The notes below the pieces were generated by a model. The model was not told the DNA's origin, made no database searches, and saw only the letters and a list, made by a program, of their open reading frames with translations. Both the position numbers and the translations under genes were made by a program. Source: Dictyobacter vulcani (GTDB lineage Bacteria; Chloroflexota; Ktedonobacteria; Ktedonobacterales; Ktedonobacteraceae). From it: a DNA stretch of 64,000 nt. Shown piece after piece: positions 62,497 to 64,000 of the stretch (its first letter is position 1; the number at the start of each line of letters is the position of its first letter). The DNA is taken from assembly GCF_008974265.1 (NCBI RefSeq), contig NZ_BKZW01000001.1:3348001-3412000 (forward strand). Direction: 5' to 3'.

Positions 62497-63317
62497 TGTT
62501 TGATCATGATTACTATTGGTAGCGGGTTGACGGAATCAAGGCTGACCTGTTGACTGCCGGAGCGCAGGTAGAGTCCAGTTGAGGTACCTCCATCCAGATT
62601 AAGGGCGGTCTTGAGTGAGAGGTCCGATTGCTCAAGCAGGTCGGCCAGTTCGTCTACGGAGAAGGCCTGGGCTGGACTGACGATGAAGAGCAGTCGGCCC
62701 TGGTTATCCATGGCAACGACACTCCGTGGACTGGCGGCAGCGGTCTCCTGGAACTGGGTGCGTTTTCCAGCCATAATCAGCATCGGTCGGCTCTGGGTGG
62801 CTTGCTGGAGTTGTTGCGTACCTGGATCATACGGCTGATCATGTAAGGATTGGATGGTAACATTGCCTGCGCTATCTGCCGCTAGCATGCCACAGCAATC
62901 CTGATAGGAACTCCCATGGGCCTGGCCATCTGAGATGAGCAGGGCGGTTGCACGATTCTGCTGATCAAAGTAACCGCCATTGATGATGGCAATAGCGTTG
63001 CTCTGCTTCATCCAGTCCTTCAACTGGAGTGGTTGATCAGGTTGATAACCAATACTCAGGTGAACCTTTTTGGTATCAAAGCGCGTGATCGTCACCGTAT
63101 CTTCGTTCCCACCCGCGCTTTTCCAATGTTCCCGTCGTAACTCCACGCCAGGCTGGGTTTGTGTCCAGGTATCGAGGGTATCAGACCCACCAGCCTTGGA
63201 GGGAGCAGTTACGGGTGTACCGTGATAGGTAATGCTCGGTACCACATCGCAGGCCAGCAATGAACAGACCAGGAGTGCGATAAGGAGTGTCAACTTAAGG
63301 ACATGTTTTGCTGGCAT
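62490..63317 (-). CDS. NAGPA-domain (phosphodiester glycosidase-like) lipoprotein
   Basis: The 275-residue protein begins with a signal peptide and lipobox SLLAC (Cys23). The mature domain has the NAGPA family hallmarks: AIIINGGYF-type AIINGGYFDQ, CCGMLAADSAGN, SPRSVVAMDNQGRLLFIVSP and ALNLDGGTSTGLYLR. It is anchored to the outer membrane leaflet. The family hydrolyses glycosidic phosphodiesters, for example in polysaccharide or wall teichoic-type polymers; the natural substrate here is unknown. It lies downstream of gatD on the same strand, 37 bp apart. Confidence 0.85.
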   Translation of the reverse strand: MPAKHVLKLTLLIALLVCSLLACDVVPSITYHGTPVTAPSKAGGSDTLDTWTQTQPGVELRREHWKSAGGNEDTVTITRFDTKKVHLSIGYQPDQPLQLKDWMKQSNAIAIINGGYFDQQNRATALLISDGQAHGSSYQDCCGMLAADSAGNVTIQSLHDQPYDPGTQQLQQATQSRPMLIMAGKRTQFQETAAASPRSVVAMDNQGRLLFIVSPAQAFSVDELADLLEQSDLSLKTALNLDGGTSTGLYLRSGSQQVSLDSVNPLPIVIMIKQS

Positions 63318-63354
63318 AACGATTTTTTTTCCTTGCTATGCTAGATGCAAAAAA

Positions 63355-64000
63355 CTAGCGTTTCCAGGATGTGGCCTCAATGGCTGACATAGTACCCTTG
63401 AACTCCATTGCCAGCTTTAAGGCAGCGGCGTGGGCCGCGTTCTCAGTACTATCATCCAATGGTAACAATTTTACTTTACCATAGCGGTGCTCAAGTGAAC
63501 GCTGGATCAGTAAGTCTGTCAACCAGGGATTCTTTGGCAGCACGGGTCCATGGGTATAGGTGCCAAAGGCATTCTTGTAGCGTGCGCCTTCGACGCCATC
63601 TTTGCCATTGTTACCCCAGCCAGCCAGAACTTTTCCCAGAGGCTGTGCTTTGGGGCCCAGGTAGGTACGTCCACTATGGTTTTCATAGCCCACCAGAATC
63701 TTGGTCCCGGTCTCCTCAAATTTGCACTCGAGGGCCATATGGGTCATGAAACGTGTAGATCCACCTTCAGTATACATGTCGAAGAGTCCGACGCCCTTCA
63801 GTTCAGGACCATTGAATGGCTTGTAATAGTGACCAAGCAACTGGTAACCGGCACACACGCTTAGAAAGACCGTGTTCGATTCAGCGGCCTCGCGTAATGA
63901 CGAAGCTTTATGCTGAATATCCCTGGAAGCGATCTCCATCTCGCGATCCGCGCCACCATGGAACAGGATCAAATCGTACTTGGTGAAATCAGGTGTCTGC
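63355..64000 (-). CDS. gatD: Lipid II isoglutaminyl synthase glutaminase subunit GatD (start beyond window)
   Basis: The frame runs off the right edge; a TTG at 63972 is internal, since the residues before it (YDLILFHGG) are conserved family sequence. The type I glutamine amidotransferase nucleophile Cys lies in SVCAGYQLLGHYY and the catalytic His in FGTYTHGPVLPKNP, the class signature of GatD/CobB-like enzymes. GatD feeds ammonia to MurT, which amidates the D-Glu of lipid II. murT is expected just upstream, outside the window. Confidence 0.88.
   Translation of the reverse strand, partial: QTPDFTKYDLILFHGGADREMEIASRDIQHKASSLREAAESNTVFLSVCAGYQLLGHYYKPFNGPELKGVGLFDMYTEGGSTRFMTHMALECKFEETGTKILVGYENHSGRTYLGPKAQPLGKVLAGWGNNGKDGVEGARYKNAFGTYTHGPVLPKNPWLTDLLIQRSLEHRYGKVKLLPLDDSTENAAHAAALKLAMEFKGTMSAIEATSWKR

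Overview
This 64 kb window looks like chromosome of a Ktedonobacteria-type Chloroflexota bacterium. That placement is an inference. It rests on cytosolic Ser/Thr kinases carrying zinc-ribbon and TPR domains, FHA proteins, a GatD-type lipid II amidotransferase, a stand-alone type II polyketide-like ketosynthase pair, long repeat-rich intergenic DNA and an IS607 element, in moderately GC-rich DNA. No rRNA or marker phylogeny is available here to prove it.

Layout. 1-4.4 kb: a PQQ-type beta-propeller (cut by the window edge), a membrane protein with a C-terminal DNA-binding helix-turn-helix, and a GT-C glycosyltransferase. 4.5-11.3 kb: tRNA-Arg(TCT), sufB behind a consensus promoter, ung, a DHA2 drug-efflux MFS gene (frameshifted), an FGGY sugar kinase and a small membrane protein. 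11.3-12.6 kb: an AT-rich non-coding locus with a phage-portal remnant, inverted arrays of a 30-bp repeat, 16-bp repeats and a 56-bp perfect palindrome. 12.6-17.8 kb: a leftward operon of an alpha/beta-hydrolase fold protein, KS-alpha, chain-length-factor-like KS and FAD monooxygenase. 18.1-21.2 kb: a small charged protein, an IS607 element (tnpA-tnpB) and a SnoaL-like protein. 21.2-22.8 kb: a phosphate-symporter-type MFS gene preceded by a Pho-box-like array.

23-26.4 kb is a sulfite reductase/siroheme operon (sulfite reductase, precorrin-2 dehydrogenase, SUMT). 26.5-33.2 kb holds a beta-propeller protein, a Gfo/Idh/MocA oxidoreductase, a 401-bp MITE, a SPOUT methyltransferase, a DUF2961 gene (frameshifted) and hflX. 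33.5-38 kb holds a TusA-like gene, metG behind a long leader ending in a terminator, a tiny membrane protein and a GT2 glycosyltransferase. 38-41.7 kb is a kinase-TPR gene beside a TPR paralogue that keeps only a vestigial kinase N-lobe. 42.4-50 kb: a MOSC protein, a second MITE, acnA, a nucleotidyltransferase, a double-FHA protein and a CocE-type hydrolase (frameshifted). 50-58.5 kb: a membrane-anchored kinase, a helical protein of unknown function, an orphan histidine kinase, a KGG protein, murJ and a FlgM-like protein. 58.9-64 kb: a polar amino acid ABC transporter operon, a NAGPA-domain lipoprotein and gatD running off the edge.

Three repeat families recur between genes. Family A has the core GTAGGTTCG and is palindromic, family B is REP-like with a TACCGGCAGCGCTTGC-type core, and family C is a CTTAAG-based 30-mer. 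Two MITEs with related terminal inverted repeats and perfect 9-bp target duplications are both inserted into family B copies. Four otherwise intact genes each lack one base in a G/C homopolymer, which suggests sequence error or recent decay. All functional calls are by eye from translated sequence, with no database search.
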